DNA from: Sclerodactyla briareus
Lineage: Eukaryota; Echinodermata; Holothuroidea; Dendrochirotida; Sclerodactylidae
DNA: 64,000 nt
Reading direction: 5' to 3'
Assembly (NCBI GenBank): GCA_026419785.1
Contig: JAODTK010001032.1
Span: forward strand, 1-64,000
Of the stretch, positions 24,860-35,989 are shown piece by piece. How positions within the stretch are numbered: the first letter of the stretch is position 1; each line of letters starts with the position of its first letter. Below the pieces are notes generated by a model. The model was not told the DNA's origin. It saw nothing but the letters and a program-made list of their open reading frames with translations, and did not search any database. Both the position numbers and the translations under genes were made by a program.

Positions 24860-25430
24860 AGCTCACCCGACCATAGGGCCATGCCCGTGGGCCATTTCAG
24901 TTTATGGGTAGCGTATCGTCGGCGACGAAATCCACTGAAGTATACGTGTGGCATTGTCCGTCAATATCTCGAAGTATTCGTGGTTTAATGATGGATTCTA
25001 TCATCCATATGTGGCAAAACATATGATTGACTGAACATGTCGCGGATGTCCCACCTGTAACATTTCTACATTACCCTTTCTGATCTTCGATTCTATTGTT
25101 TGACTGTTGTAATTGTTTATTAATATCGTCTGGCTCGTTTACCAGACCATAAAAGGGTATCCCTAATCCTGACTTTTTCACGAGTAGTATGTAAAATGGA
25201 CCTACCAGCATTCATCCAAAATCAACCCAAAGTCTTCTCATAAATTCGTTTCTCCAAGGGCTCTCTCTGAATATACTTGATACCCCGGTCAATCCAAAGC
25301 ACCGTTGACATCATGCCTCGTGTATGTACGCATCGTGGTATCTAACGGAGAGAGGGATCCTTATCACCCCATGTTTACCTAAAGCTAAATTGATCTGGTT
25401 AAGGAGGGGGTCTGTCATTCTGACATCTAT
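24860..25430. other. Left flank of the Polinton; no gene recognised
   Basis: The left end of the Polinton probably lies in or near this stretch, but I could not identify a terminal inverted repeat matching the right flank at 39.44-39.8 kb. Confidence 0.35.
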
Positions 25431-25439
25431 AAGCTATTT

Positions 25440-25850
25440 TAAACCTGACGCTGAATTCATAATTTTTTTTACTAATCTTCCATTTTTTTGGTTTTATCTA
25501 AAGCTGCTTGTACGAGTTTATCATAATTTCTTCTAATACTTGCTTTCATTTCATGGACTTGGCCATCTTTGGTAATAAGTAGAAATTCTTCTTGACTGAT
25601 GCACCATCATCCATAGCTTGTGAAATATTCACAAATAAGTATTTAGTGTTGACTCTGCCAAATTCTAATTTCATTATCTTTTTTGTTTTAGTTTTAAGTT
25701 TTTTATTGAAAACATTGGTTGCCACCAAAGGAACACATTAACACCACAAGCAATAGCAACAGCTTCCAGAGCAAATCCAATGGGTGAAGGAATAGCTCCC
25801 CAATAGCTGCATAACCTGACGCAGTAACAACCCACACATCCCGAATTGTT
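25440..25850 (-). pseudogene. Polinton-associated accessory protein, membrane segment plus helical tail
   Basis: Reading leftward on the minus strand, a hydrophobic stretch (SPIGFALEAVAIACG, about 25805-25755) comes first. A basic run of K-L-K-T-K-T-K-K type and a helical, charged segment (KDGQVHEMKASIRRNYDKL, about 25575-25515) follow. This order resembles a small protein I have seen in other Polinton-like elements, of unknown function; the likeness is from memory and unchecked. The frames change at least twice. The gene is leftmost in the element and is transcribed away from the replication genes. Confidence 0.4.
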
Positions 25851-25859
25851 CTATGTAGT

Positions 25860-27290
25860 TATAGTATTATAACGTTGTTATACTTTTTTACCCTGGAACT
25901 CGTTTTATCTCTTTCATCTTCTATTTTTCTTTTTCAATTCATCAATTGTTTTTTCTGAAACCCACCCTCATGTTCTGCGGTACTTCGGATAAATGTCCGT
26001 CACTTATAAGTATCATTTTATTTTGTAAATGGTCGTATGTACTGTGTAATACATACCAGAATTATCAACTAAAAGATTGCAATACACATTCTACCCTCAT
26101 TGGTGCTACCAAAAACACCCAGAAAAAAAACCACCCAGCTATGAACTACCTTAGTACTGCTAAAAACCCTTCATTCGGCTCTATAGAAATACCATTTTCA
26201 GAGAAATAGATGTGTATTTTTTGTAAAATCAATTCGTATAGTAATCCCAATTGGTCCTATGGTTTTTTCTCCCTTAACAAACATATAACATTATGATCAC
26301 TATTAACTAACCTTAGGCTGTTGATAAAAAATCATCCCACATAATAGTATCCCATGATAGTCAATTAACAGAATTAGTGTTTACATCAGTTGGTACAAAT
26401 GTCCCAAGTAGATTTCTATATTCACTAATCATACTATCCATACCCTCATTGATGATTTTAATATCATATTGCAGGTTGCTAATTGTATTAGAATTTCCAA
26501 AATACCATTATTTAACATTAGTTTATTTCTTAAGTAATGATCAGTGGCAGCCCTTCATTATTAATATCATTGACCATCTGCATCTTTGATGGCTGAATTC
26601 ATTTATTAATTATACCATTTTCCAAACGGTTTTCAATTAGTGCTCCATTCTGTATTTATGCTACTTCCGTAGTATGGGTGATTACCCAATGGAATGACCC
26701 CACCCCAACATTTCAGATGGTTTTCCGTTAATTATATATAGGATTGATGGAAGAAAGGAAGAAATTTGATTACAGTGTTGTAATAAATAGCTTGAATGGT
26801 TGCAATATCCAGTTTTCCAATGTTGTATTCAACTAAAAAACCAAGCTGCTATTAAGTGAAAAAGTCTTGCAATATCTTCAGAAATGTATAGCATTATTTT
26901 CTGGAACTTAAGTTTCAATTTCACATATTATGACCATTAATGCCACCCAGTAATCTAAGGGTGATTCAAATCACCAGTCGATACACATTGTAAAGGCCAC
27001 GGGGCAATGGAAAATTCACTTATACATCACTACCAACCAGATACATAATGTTTCACCTTTAGAGGAAATATTGTAATAACCTATCCACAATATAGCGATT
27101 GCAAGTTCTTTTAAATTTCCTGCCCTATTGTCTATAGATTGTTCCCAGTCAAAACGACTTTTTCAATGTTTTAATTTCATAAGATGATTCATTTATTTAA
27201 ATATATGAGGTTTTTAAAATAAAAAAAAACATGTACACCAGCCATTCAAAGCAATTATTCAAAAGATAGATACAATGTTAGTAGTTATTA
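25860..27290 (-). other. Coding-looking minus-strand tract, unidentified
   Basis: Short protein-like pieces occur on the minus strand, for example GMDSMISEYRNLLGTF (about 26437-26390) and FSENGISIEPNEGF (about 26206-26165). They suggest one or two broken genes in the same direction as the leftmost gene. Stops are dense in every frame and no family was recognised. A structural or fibre-like gene would suit the place, but that is a guess. Confidence 0.25.
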
Positions 27291-27315
27291 TTCACCACCC
27301 AGACAATAAAGAGCG

Positions 27316-27501
27316 TTGATGCAAAAGACTTTACAGTCAAACTATACATATTTCAAGTACGACACATTTGGCATCGATTATCGACCAGATTATTGGAAAA
27401 ATTATGTAGTACCACACGTTCAATTGATGAGGTCTAAAACGATTGGAACTCAAACCAGATTGCAATTTTGGCAAAATCAACTCAACTTTGTAATGGTGTA
27501 G
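27316..27501 (+). CDS. Small ORF of unknown function in the Polinton
   Basis: A 62-codon open frame, rich in Y, Q and F, lying between the minus-strand left genes and the plus-strand capsid candidate. It may be a fragment of a longer broken gene; no motif was recognised. Confidence 0.2.
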   Translation: MMQKTLQSNYTYFKYDTFGIDYRPDYWKNYVVPHVQLMRSKTIGTQTRLQFWQNQLNFVMV

Positions 27502-27799
27502 AACCTCAGGATGTGGTGTCAGCTATGAACACCGCCAACATTACAGACAGTTAGCATTAAAAGCTTTATAGTTCATGCTGTTATCTTTGTCCGAGGTTGC
27601 TAAAAGAAATGAGTTGTCCACGCATTTAAAATCATTTTAAGCATTGAATAATAAATAGAATGTCAGCATATGGCAACATATGTCATCGGTTCATGTTCCA
27701 CAGAAATCAAATTGGAAGAAAAACACGTCATACCCATGTAATTGTTAGGCAACTGTTAAGTGGGAATTCAATTGATATTAGGACGGTAATTTGACCCAC

Positions 27800-28510
27800 T
27801 AGTGTTCACCACAATACACATTGAAGTGGTACACAGATTCAACTGTAATGGCTTTTGTTAAAAATAACCTCGTACAGCTAGATACAAGTTTCTCCACCTG
27901 TCTCCAAGGGCCCATAGAAGGCGTTTGGGAGAGGGTTTGTCCTACCCCAATCAGAAGGTATAACAGATTTATTTGGTACAGAGACACTCATGATAGCATG
28001 AGAACTTTTGTTTATTGTATTTTATGTAGGGGCCCCAAACTCAAACAAAAACAAAGTTTTCGACACCTGGCCATCTCTAGATGCTTAACGACAGTTTTTG
28101 TCTAAATTAGAGGATTGTATTAATACTCCAGTAGATGTACATGTGTTTTAAATCGTATCAAAAGACTCACTGCAATATGATCGTAGCAAAGTAGAATTTG
28201 TAGTCGGGGCAAAAATGTTACCATGATGCGACAGATTAAAATTGAAGGATTTGGTACCATATAGGTTAGAACAATGAAATTCAAATAGCCCCAGAAACAA
28301 CAAACGCACTCGGTACGAAGATCATTTTAATACTGCGAAGCAACCACCTGTTAGGGAATCTGTAAGTGAGTGTGATGATATGAAATCGATGAATTTTGAA
28401 CCAATTGCAACTCACTACATTGATGATACAACAAACAAGTTGAATCAGCAAACTACATTAGCAAACACAGATCCACAAATGATTAGAATGAATGAACATG
28501 AAAAATGACA
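27800..28510 (+). pseudogene. Candidate Polinton capsid protein (minor or major), N-terminal part
   Basis: Plus-strand protein-like segments in several frames run from about 27808 to 28510. They include VHHNTHEVV near the start, LFGTETLMIA (about 27972), TTVFVKLEDCINTPVDVHV (about 28090-28145) and a hydrophilic piece ending MIRMNEHEK at 28508. The start and the V-K-L-E-x-x-x-N core recall the front part of a Polinton jelly-roll capsid protein. The rest of such a protein is not visible, so this is truncated or scrambled. The assignment rests on position and remembered similarity only; a structure-based search would be needed. Confidence 0.3.
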
Positions 28511-28579
28511 AACTTGCAATCATCGTGGGGTTACTGGGATTGCAAGTATTCATATATGCTGCATGAATACTTAAAATAA

Positions 28580-29990
28580 TCTAATTCATGAGTTTTTATC
28601 AAATTAATAACTCCAAAAACTACAAAACACCGTAACAAATACCCACACACCATTTTCTGCAAGCCATCCGAAAGCACCACTCAATGCATTGAATAGCCAA
28701 GATAAAACACCTTCCGATGATTGATGCCTGGCCAGTAATCCAGCAGTTTTATAACCTAACTTTCCCAATAACATTACAAGCTTTTAAGAAATATCTTAAT
28801 CTGTTGTTAATACCACAACTCGGTGGTGATTTTTGGTTTGGGTGGACACTGGCACAACACTTTGAACACCTCAATAAGCTGTAACAATAATGCTCCTAGA
28901 TAAAGCTATAGCAGTTAATATACTAACCAACTGTCACAAACTGTTCTCGAATTAAAATTCTTACTTTTTCCGATAGTGCGTATACTCATTAAATTGATTG
29001 ATAGTTTCTTTTATTCTGTTAATCTGCCCAGCAATGCTCTAATTTATACTTGCAGCTCCAATCACCCTCTTTCTATTTCCAAGCTCTTATTCTTGCTTGA
29101 TTCTTTTCAGCTTCTTCATTTCCTCTCCTCTGTGCGTGCGCTAATTATGTTGTCTAAGAATATAACATCGTCTAATTCTTTCAGTTTGCAAAGTTATTGA
29201 CAAGCTCAGCACGAGAATTTTGTAGAGCTTCACGAGAGCTAGTAGTTCTCACATACAAGTTCTGTTTGGGTATCAACTGGTCAGATCCCCTTTGCTAGCT
29301 AACACATTATCGAATAGTGCTTGCATCTACCTGTATTTGATGACCATTATCATTAGCAACTATGGCAGTTCTTTCATTCAATATACTCATATTTAAGCCG
29401 ATATTGTAACTTTTGCGCGGAATGTTTTAGGTAGTTAAACAACCCCACTTTATTTCAGTTATAGTATTTACTTAAAAGTTATTAAATAATAAAGTATAGA
29501 ACTGTGCCTTTTATATGTTACCTGAGTTACTGGTTTCTCTCTCTTTATATGTATTTACTAAAAGATCACCATCCTCAAGTTTAAAATTATCATAAGGTTC
29601 AATAGTTGGGGTAATTTATATTTTCTCCAATCTTGCATAGAATCATTTACTTTGGTTCTTTTTAACTTTCTTCGAACACAAATCCACCTTGCGTCTAGAT
29701 TTCAGTTGATCATCAAATGAATAATCATTGATAAAGTTTTGTCTCATCAGGCATCATCTTCCAGGCGGAAGGATTTCTTCCGACCATAATCATCCCAATG
29801 AAAGTCATCCATTTTATTTAAAAGTAAATTGTATTCAAAATAAAATGACAACGCACTACGCCCCACAAATTGATCTCGCAGAAAAATTACGTTAATGCTT
29901 GGGTGTGAATTGTGAAACGGTATTAGACAATTGTTGTGATCACGAACAATCCCAGCACAATAGATCAAAACGAAATGTTACCGGTAGATT
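28580..29990 (-). pseudogene. Minus-strand Polinton gene of unknown function, with membrane helices
   Basis: Read leftward, the tract shows pieces that look coding: FHWDDYGRKKSFRLEDDA (about 29805-29752), EPYDNFKLEDGDLLVNTYKE (about 29605-29546), IVANDNGHQIQVDASTIR (about 29375-29322), a charged helical part near 29.1-29.2 kb, and GVLSWLFNALSGAFGWLAEN (about 28717-28658) with two hydrophobic segments. The pieces lie in different frames. A virion-surface or membrane role would suit this order but is inference. It lies antisense between the two capsid candidates. One gene or two is unclear. Confidence 0.35.
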
Positions 29991-30174
29991 TCCAAATTAG
30001 GTGTTGTAGTTGATGTCATAGTACCCGGCGGGTACAAAACCATACTAGATGTTAACATTGATTAGTATCTACGATTGAGAAAAATAAACGATTGTCCCAC
30101 ATCTTGGTAGAGCCAATTGTAAAAAAGAGAAGTGTTATTAAATAGAAGGCAATGCAAATTTTATTCCCTAAACG

Positions 30175-31149
30175 ATGCAGATGTGTATCACTGCTATAGC
30201 GAGTTATGGTTACCCAAGCGACAGCTCAGTAATATGGCGTAACAGGGTATTTGTAATGAGACTACAGTGTGGAAATGAGAGTGGAAGCTGCAGATTAAAG
30301 ATTACCTCAGCAAACGATGTGGTAATGATAAAGCTATTGCCGATGGCCTATGGGAGACGATTTTACATTCCTCTGGATTTGAGATGCTGACAAATCATAT
30401 GCCCTATTATCAGGCTGGTCTCAATGACCGTCTGAGTTAATGAATAACATTAATGTATGGGTAGTGTGATTAAAAGCACAGACACAGGCGCTGGTTATAA
30501 AATAAGTGGAATAAGTTTAGAATACGAAATGCATACTAATGCAGAGGTAACACGCTGACCGAATGATTAGAACAGATCAAAACAAATGGCTTATACTTTA
30601 GGACAGGAGTAGTGAGAACAGAACAAATTACATTACACAAAAGAGATACAACTGGGCATTAATCTGAAACACACCAGCAAAAAAGCTGAAGGTATACTAA
30701 TGGTATTGAGTACCCCATGGAAAGTGGCTAAATATGCTAGGACACGAGTAAATTTTGCAATCCAAAAATTAATAAAGTAACCAGTACTATCGAAGCATTC
30801 CTCATCAGGTGTATGCGCAAGGCATTTGCAAAGATATCAACATTGGGATGAATGGTTAGAACATTCGCGGCATAGGCTGTTGAAAAACTGAACCTTTGTG
30901 ATGTACTCTGTCGGGTTATTTTGAAAGAATGAAATTACGCTATTGGTTTAGACATGGAAAGTAGTGTGATATAAAAATCACGGTAGTGGTAGGAGAAAGA
31001 AAAAGGTTCTGAAGGAATTACAATTCAACTGGAAAAAGATTGCAGAACCAGCGGGAACTCTAAACTGTTATATTTATGTGGTCATGGATGCACAGCTCAA
31101 TATTAAGAATGGTAGATTAAGTTCGGCACCATTTAAAATAATTATATAA
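30175..31149 (+). pseudogene. Polinton capsid protein candidate (likely major capsid)
   Basis: Recognisable blocks in order are RRFYIPLDLRC (30355), MPYYQAGLNDRLS (about 30399), GYKISGISLEYEMHTNAEVT (about 30493), EGILMVLSTPWKVAKYAR (about 30692) and YIYVVMDAQLNIKNG (about 31070), with a stop at 31147-31149. Their order and spacing match a conserved structural gene that I recall from Polinton-like elements just upstream of the packaging ATPase. I take it to be the double jelly-roll major capsid protein, with less certainty about which capsid gene it is. The N-terminal part upstream of 30175 was not found, and at least four frame changes or stops interrupt it. It is followed at once by a TA-rich tract and the ATPase, the usual capsid-to-packaging order. 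Confidence 0.5.
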
Positions 31150-31239
31150 TATATATTCTATATATCTATATATATATATATATAGATAATATATATATAT
31201 ATATAATATATATATATATTATATATAAATATATATGAG

Positions 31240-31289
<50 letters not shown>

Positions 31290-31326
31290 TATATATATTA
31301 TAATAGATATATATATATTATATATA
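31140..31326. repeat. TA-rich low-complexity tract
   Basis: Nearly pure A and T with many TATATA runs, between the capsid candidate and the ATPase start. A similar tract lies at 35390-35560. Confidence 0.95.
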
Positions 31327-31330
31327 GGAA

Positions 31331-31838
31331 ATGTGGTTCCCAAAGTATCCTCATTCGGCAATCGTATGCGGTCAAACAGGGTGCGGAAAAACAGGTTTGT
31401 GTTAAATCTATTAGAAAAATGAATACAACAATTATTTTGAACACATCATTATCATTTGTCCCACGCTTAGCATGGAATAAAGCTATAAAAACAGAGGATA
31501 TGGGTCTTCCAAGATCCTGAGTTTACGTCTTGGATCTACCAAATTACATGACTATATCAAGAGAGATATACGAACGTTTCAAAGGTGATGATGAAACGTT
31601 ATATATCATAGAGGATTGTGCTGCAACTAAGGATTTGTAATATAGAAAACATAAAGATTCTAAATGCCATGATCAATGAATTAGCGTTTAGTGGGAGACA
31701 TGCCAATCAAAAAAGTTGTTGAGGACACAGACACCAGTTGGTAGAGAACAGACAAATGGGTTGTGTTTAGTTTATTGCAAAGATCGTGATGCATACGAAA
31801 ATTGCTTGAAAGAAAATGATTTCATTACGGATAGTTAA
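31331..31838 (+). pseudogene. Polinton DNA-packaging ATPase (A32/FtsK-HerA type)
   Basis: The ATG at 31331 is followed by a P-loop, GQTGCGKT (31370-31393), the nucleotide-binding Walker A motif. Walker B is LYIIED (31599-31616) in another frame. Next come ELAFSGRHANQ (about 31679-31711), the conserved region after Walker B, and YCKDRDAYENCLKENDF (about 31776), with a TAA at 31836-31838. About 170 codons is somewhat short for the family (usually about 200-250). The ATPase would drive DNA into a capsid. There is a stop just after the P-loop and at least two frame changes, so it is not translatable as read. It lies after the capsid candidate and before the integrase, on the same strand. Confidence 0.8.
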
Positions 31839-32140
31839 AAAACAAAACTAGGCCAAAAATAAATGCAATTTTGAGACAAAAAATACTTCAAAACTTATAC
31901 TTAAAACAGCTCCAACCTACAAGTTACAAGGTGTGTTGTAGTTTGTAGTGCTAGAACTATTGTAAGTATTGTATAATAAAACTTACAAGTTATTGAATAA
32001 GAAGTGTACAAGTTCTTGTAAATAAGACCCTATGTTACCACAATTATCAGCTTGAGCTTACTTATAATTTCAGGAGAATATTACAAATAAAAACATTTCA
32101 ATCTTAGATACTTAAATGCTCCCTCTATAAAGTAACAAAC

Positions 32141-32460
32141 ATGGATGAGTTAGCACAAAATAAACGAAGATGTAGAAGACCAAAAGGCCTTGTGTTGATA
32201 GGCAAGATATCACCCGTCATTAGTGGTGGCGATTCCGTTAACTATTTTGGAAAACATTATACCCTTGAGTCTGGAAACATTAGAATTAGAAGAACAAAAC
32301 AATTACATTCTAGATACGAGGCGAAATTGGTCATGAGATGATCAAGTCATTAGGTGCGACTACAATAACCATTTTTGTTAATGTTTGGTTAGATTAGCAG
32401 GAATTAATGCAGAAATGATGAGGTTGAAGCTTTATCTAAAAAATTAGCAGCAAGAGTCCA
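32141..32460 (+). CDS. Polinton small gene of unknown function
   Basis: Starts with a 66-codon open frame (ATG 32141) that has a basic patch (KRRCRRPKG) and then GGDSVNYFGKHYTLESG. After a frame change it seems to continue with SLGATTITIFVNVWLD (about 32349-32395) to a TAG at 32461-32463. A fold rich in beta strands is possible; no family was recognised. It lies between the ATPase and a small membrane protein. Confidence 0.3.
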
Positions 32461-32591
32461 CTAGTCTCAAATGCTTGATCACATTTTTTGTGTGAGTTAA
32501 TTATAAATTTGGAGTAATTATTAGCTCACTGCTGCTGGACTTATAACTGCAAGACATGTTTCATTTAAAAAATATAGTGAATACTATATAA

Positions 32592-32940
32592 ATGAACCAA
32601 GTGGAACCACAAGGTGAACCAAGTGGAAACCCAAGTGAACCAAGCGGGGAGGAGGAACCTCAACAAGAGAAACAACAAGTACAAGGTTACAAAAAGGAAA
32701 AACCCAGGTAGGAGTTGCTGCAGGGAAAAAGACTTGACAGAGTACAATAGGAAAACAAAAGAAAAAATACTGAAAGAACCAAAACATTCCTTACAGATGA
32801 TGGTCGTGGAAAGGTGATTACTGCCTTAAATAGGGTTACTGCAATTGCAGTTGTAGTGGGTGGTTATTTATTTATCAAAGTTATAAAAATCCTAAAGTGA
32901 AACTAAAGGCATGTAGTTCTGAAGCAGTTGACCCTTTCCA
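32592..32940 (+). CDS. Small basic protein with a membrane segment
   Basis: An open frame starting at 32593 or 32614 is rich in N, Q, K and R. A second frame carries a 20-residue hydrophobic segment near 32826-32890 (core AIAVVVGGYLFI). If joined by a frameshift these would make a short protein with a basic N-terminus and one membrane helix. Function unknown; no family motif seen. Confidence 0.25.
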
Positions 32941-33289
32941 TTTCGAATAATCAATTTAAAAAAAAAAGATATAACAAATGTTCGATACAGTACTGATAAT
33001 ATCGTAAACACTGATATCACGGAGCATGGTTTTGGGGGTATAGTATGTATATAGCACGCTTGCGAGTAAAAGGCTTAAAAATTACCCGCCGCCGATCTGC
33101 GTTAAACTAGACGCAACGATGGGTTCGAATTGACTGCACTGTTAGCAGTGCACTAGCAACAACAAGGATGGTTGGTAAATCAGGGTATAATACCAGATAA
33201 AATTATAAAGCCAACCGAAGTAAATCATTAAAAAGGGATAATAAATGGCAACAATAGCCTATGCTGGTAGGTGGTGCGATATAACAATG

Positions 33290-33682
33290 CCGTAGCTTTA
33301 GTTGTACAAATTTATTATTTTATAATCTAAAAGATGGTGCAGAGGCTCAAGAAGTAAGAAAAAGGCACGATTTAGCTTTAGAACAACTCAGCAGAGAGAA
33401 AAAAATGGACCGAAGAAAGGACTCACAATCTGGATTTAATAATGTGAAATATGCAAAGAGGAAGGCACTCAAAGCAAAATTTTCGAAACAGACGACCGCG
33501 CTAGGCAAGAACACTTAAATAATGACAGGTCAAATGTTAGGATTTACCTGAAAAATTTGAAGCGTGATGAACCGATGCTAAGTTATTTTTATACCATCAG
33601 TGTGAAAAGTCAAAAAAAAGGTGAGAAATATGGTTCGTTTTATAATGGCATGGGTGCTGTCGGCATTGCACGTAGGAATTAA
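33290..33682 (+). pseudogene. Conserved Polinton small protein of unknown function
   Basis: The stretch AQEVRKRHDLALEQLSREKK (about 33343-33402) and, later, DEPMLSYFYTISVKSQKKGE (about 33570-33627) are in the order I associate with a small conserved gene of Polinton-like elements. That gene has a charged, helical middle part and a hydrophobic N-terminus. Frames change at least once between them, near 33440-33520. The gene lies directly upstream of the integrase on the same strand, which supports the reading. Its role is unknown; a virion component has been supposed for such genes, which I cannot test here. Confidence 0.4.
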
Positions 33683-33709
33683 CTTAAAAAGTAACAACTT
33701 GATTTCAAG

Positions 33710-34700
33710 ATGGATAAAGAACTGAAAAATATAAAGTATAAAACGGTATACTCTTGTAGAGGTTATTGGAAAGGCGAAGGTGCAGTAACAAAATAGGCAG
33801 AAGCCACAAAAGTCACAAAGAAAACCAGCCAGAGCATGGCTATCAAAGCAGGCAATGCGGCAAATTTACTAAGCACCGCCAAAATGATCTCCCAGACCAA
33901 ACAGGTGAAACAGTTCAAGCAATTCCAAATGATATGCACCGAGAAGATCTTTTATTTACCACATGATAGAAAATTGGTTAAGCATAACTATAAGTATGCT
34001 TTAACCGCTTCTAGTCGACGTTAGCCAGTAGATACAAAGAAGCAGAAGGCACTAACGGACAAAAAACACGCAACCCAAGTAGCGAGTGCACTCGAAAGAT
34101 CTAAGACAGAAGCCCATTGACCGTAGTCCTAAGACAATCAAAGTAGATCCTGAGGAAGAGAATTAATGGTAGGGGGTCATATACACTATGCGTGAGAAGG
34201 TTGTTTACAATACAAAAGAGGAGAAGTCGAACTCAAAGACGCGCAAGGATTGTAGAACGATTTAACCCAAAACGCTAGCCGCAGTGAGATTATTTTCACA
34301 ACAATATGCTCGAGAAATGAACCTAGAAGGGTTAAAAAAGATAAGAGCCTGGGTAAACAATGTTTACCAGAAGTGGTAATCAGCATTACATCATGAAAAA
34401 ACTTGTAATAGCGCTGAAATGAACCCTATGTGATGCAATAAAGAAAAAATCGTCGAACAATACTTCAGCTACACCCATTCATGACAAAAGAGCGAGAAAA
34501 AATATCTGATGGCGCGAAAGTTAGGTACTTTTAGCCCAAGGTGAAGGTCTTAGTGAACACGATTCCAGGAAAGAGAGCAACAGACCCATCTGGTCGATTA
34601 AAACATATGGAATCGACAATATGCTCTCACAAAAGGACAGCCAAACGTGTATTACTTAGCATATGGTCCAAATAGAGCATTCGCCAGAGCAGAACTGTAA
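33710..34700 (+). pseudogene. Polinton retroviral-type integrase (DD35E)
   Basis: It joins the ends of the element to host DNA. The ATG at 33710 is followed near 33756 by YWKGEGAVTK, typical of the N-terminal region of Polinton integrases. The catalytic core is visible in pieces: D1 in HREDLLF (codon 33946-33948), then YLPHDRKLVKHNYKYALT in the next frame; D2 in KVDPEEE (codon 34146-34148); and E in RIVERFN (codon 34255-34257). D2 to E is about 36 codons, consistent with the DD35E spacing of the RVE family. Later blocks are near 34565-34625 (RATDP..SIKTYGI) and 34651 (YYLAYGPNRAF). Several frame changes break the gene. It is placed just upstream of the polymerase. Confidence 0.75.
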
Positions 34701-34899
34701 TGAATTGTGCTTGTGTATACGAAAATGGGTTTTTTAAAGAAATGAAAGTAAAGTCTAATGATTTCATATCATTGTAAGGCATTAAAAAACCGATGGAACA
34801 CAATGTACGAGGCGAGTATGCGAAGATTATTGACACCTGCATAACCTAAAGATTACAATGGTGTTTAAAAAATACCATGGTTCATGGAATTAGTGGGAT

Positions 34900-35040
34900 T
34901 ATAGTGTGTAAAACATGTCTAGAACTTGCAGTGGTAGCTACGGCACAGACCACAATAGAGCCATTCAGTGCGCTAAAAAAAAACCAGCTTGTAAAACGTG
35001 GTTGGAGTTTATACAAAAAGTGAACTCAATTATGGAACAA
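34900..35040 (+). other. Short coding-looking tract after the integrase
   Basis: A plus-strand frame from about 34915 reads MSRTCSGSYGTDHNRAIQCA and continues to CKTWLEFIQKVN before the A-rich repeat. This may be the start of a small gene now truncated by repeat expansion. Unrecognised. Confidence 0.2.
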
Positions 35041-35385
35041 CAACAAAAATTTTTGAAAAACAAAATTCTTGGAAAAAAAAAAAAAACATCTTGAAAAAAA
35101 AAGAAGGTATTTGGGAAAGAAAAAAAAAAAATCTGGGAAAAAAAAAAAACTTCTTGGAAAAAAAAAATTCTTGGAAAAAAAAATCTTGAACAAAAAAAAT
35201 TCTGGGAAAAAAAAAATTCTTGAAAAAAAATGAATTGCGGAAAAAAAAAATCGTGGAAAAAACAAAATTATTGGAAAAAAAGAAATTCTTGGATAAAAAA
35301 AAGAAGGTTGTGGAAAAAACACATTTCTGGATTACAAAAAAAAATTCTTGCAGAAAACAAAAAAAAAACTTATTTGGAAAATATA
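35040..35385. repeat. A-rich tandem repeat (TTCTTGGAAAAAAAA-like units)
   Basis: About 20 units of 14-20 bases, each an A run followed by TTCTTGG, TTCTGGG or a variant. It makes K-rich ORFs on plus and F-rich ORFs on minus, which are not genes. Confidence 0.9.
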
Positions 35386-35389
35386 TATC

Positions 35390-35560
35390 ATCTAGTATAA
35401 TATATACTAGATACTATCTATATATATATAATTATATATATAGATATAATATATATAATATATTATATTTATAGTTTATATATAGATATCTATATATCTT
35501 ATATATATATATATATATCGATAGATATATAATATATATATAATATATATAATATCTTCT
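35390..35560. repeat. TA-rich low-complexity tract
   Basis: Nearly pure A and T with TATATA runs, directly after the A-rich tandem repeat. Similar to 31140-31326. Confidence 0.95.
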
Positions 35561-35655
35561 ATCACTGTGAAAAAGTTATAAAAAATGTTTTTTAAAGGGA
35601 ATGAAAAGTATATAATAAAGATGACTACCTTATAAAAATTGTCAAGCTTTTACAG

Positions 35656-35965
35656 ATTGAAGATCTGCAGATCTGAATATATGTTGAACACAATAATTAT
35701 TGCTTTACCAGCGACACCATCTGGGAAGAGTTGAGGATCATAAAAAAAGGATTAACTCAAAGCCCCATGTTGAACAACAGTAAATTAATCGGAAAAGCAG
35801 TTTCATAAATGGAAATCTGCAGATCTGAATAATATGTTGAACACAATAATATTGCTTAACAAGAGACCACCCATCGGGGAAGAGAGGATTCATTAAAAAA
35901 GATTACCTCAAGCCATCGAAGGTTTGAACGACAAGAACTCATATTTGATAAAAAGCGGACATGGG
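35656..35965 (+). repeat. Two-copy direct repeat before the polymerase
   Basis: A unit of about 158 bp is present twice, at about 35656-35812 and 35813-35965. Shared words are ATCTGCAGATCTGAAT and TATGTTGAACACAATAAT. The copies differ by small indels. It may be a true duplication or an assembly error near the start of the polymerase. Confidence 0.75.
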
Positions 35966-35989
35966 GGATCTATCACTTGGGTAATGGAT

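Noticed and set aside
24452-24988. 178-codon plus-strand ORF (and 132-, 76- and 70-codon partners)
   Set aside because: It translates the CCGGACAATT minisatellite; open in several frames because the repeat lacks stops.
31158-31361. Minus-strand ORF made of I and Y
   Set aside because: It translates the TA-rich tract.
34998-35474. Lysine-rich (plus) and phenylalanine-rich (minus) ORFs
   Set aside because: They translate the A-rich tandem repeat between integrase and polymerase.
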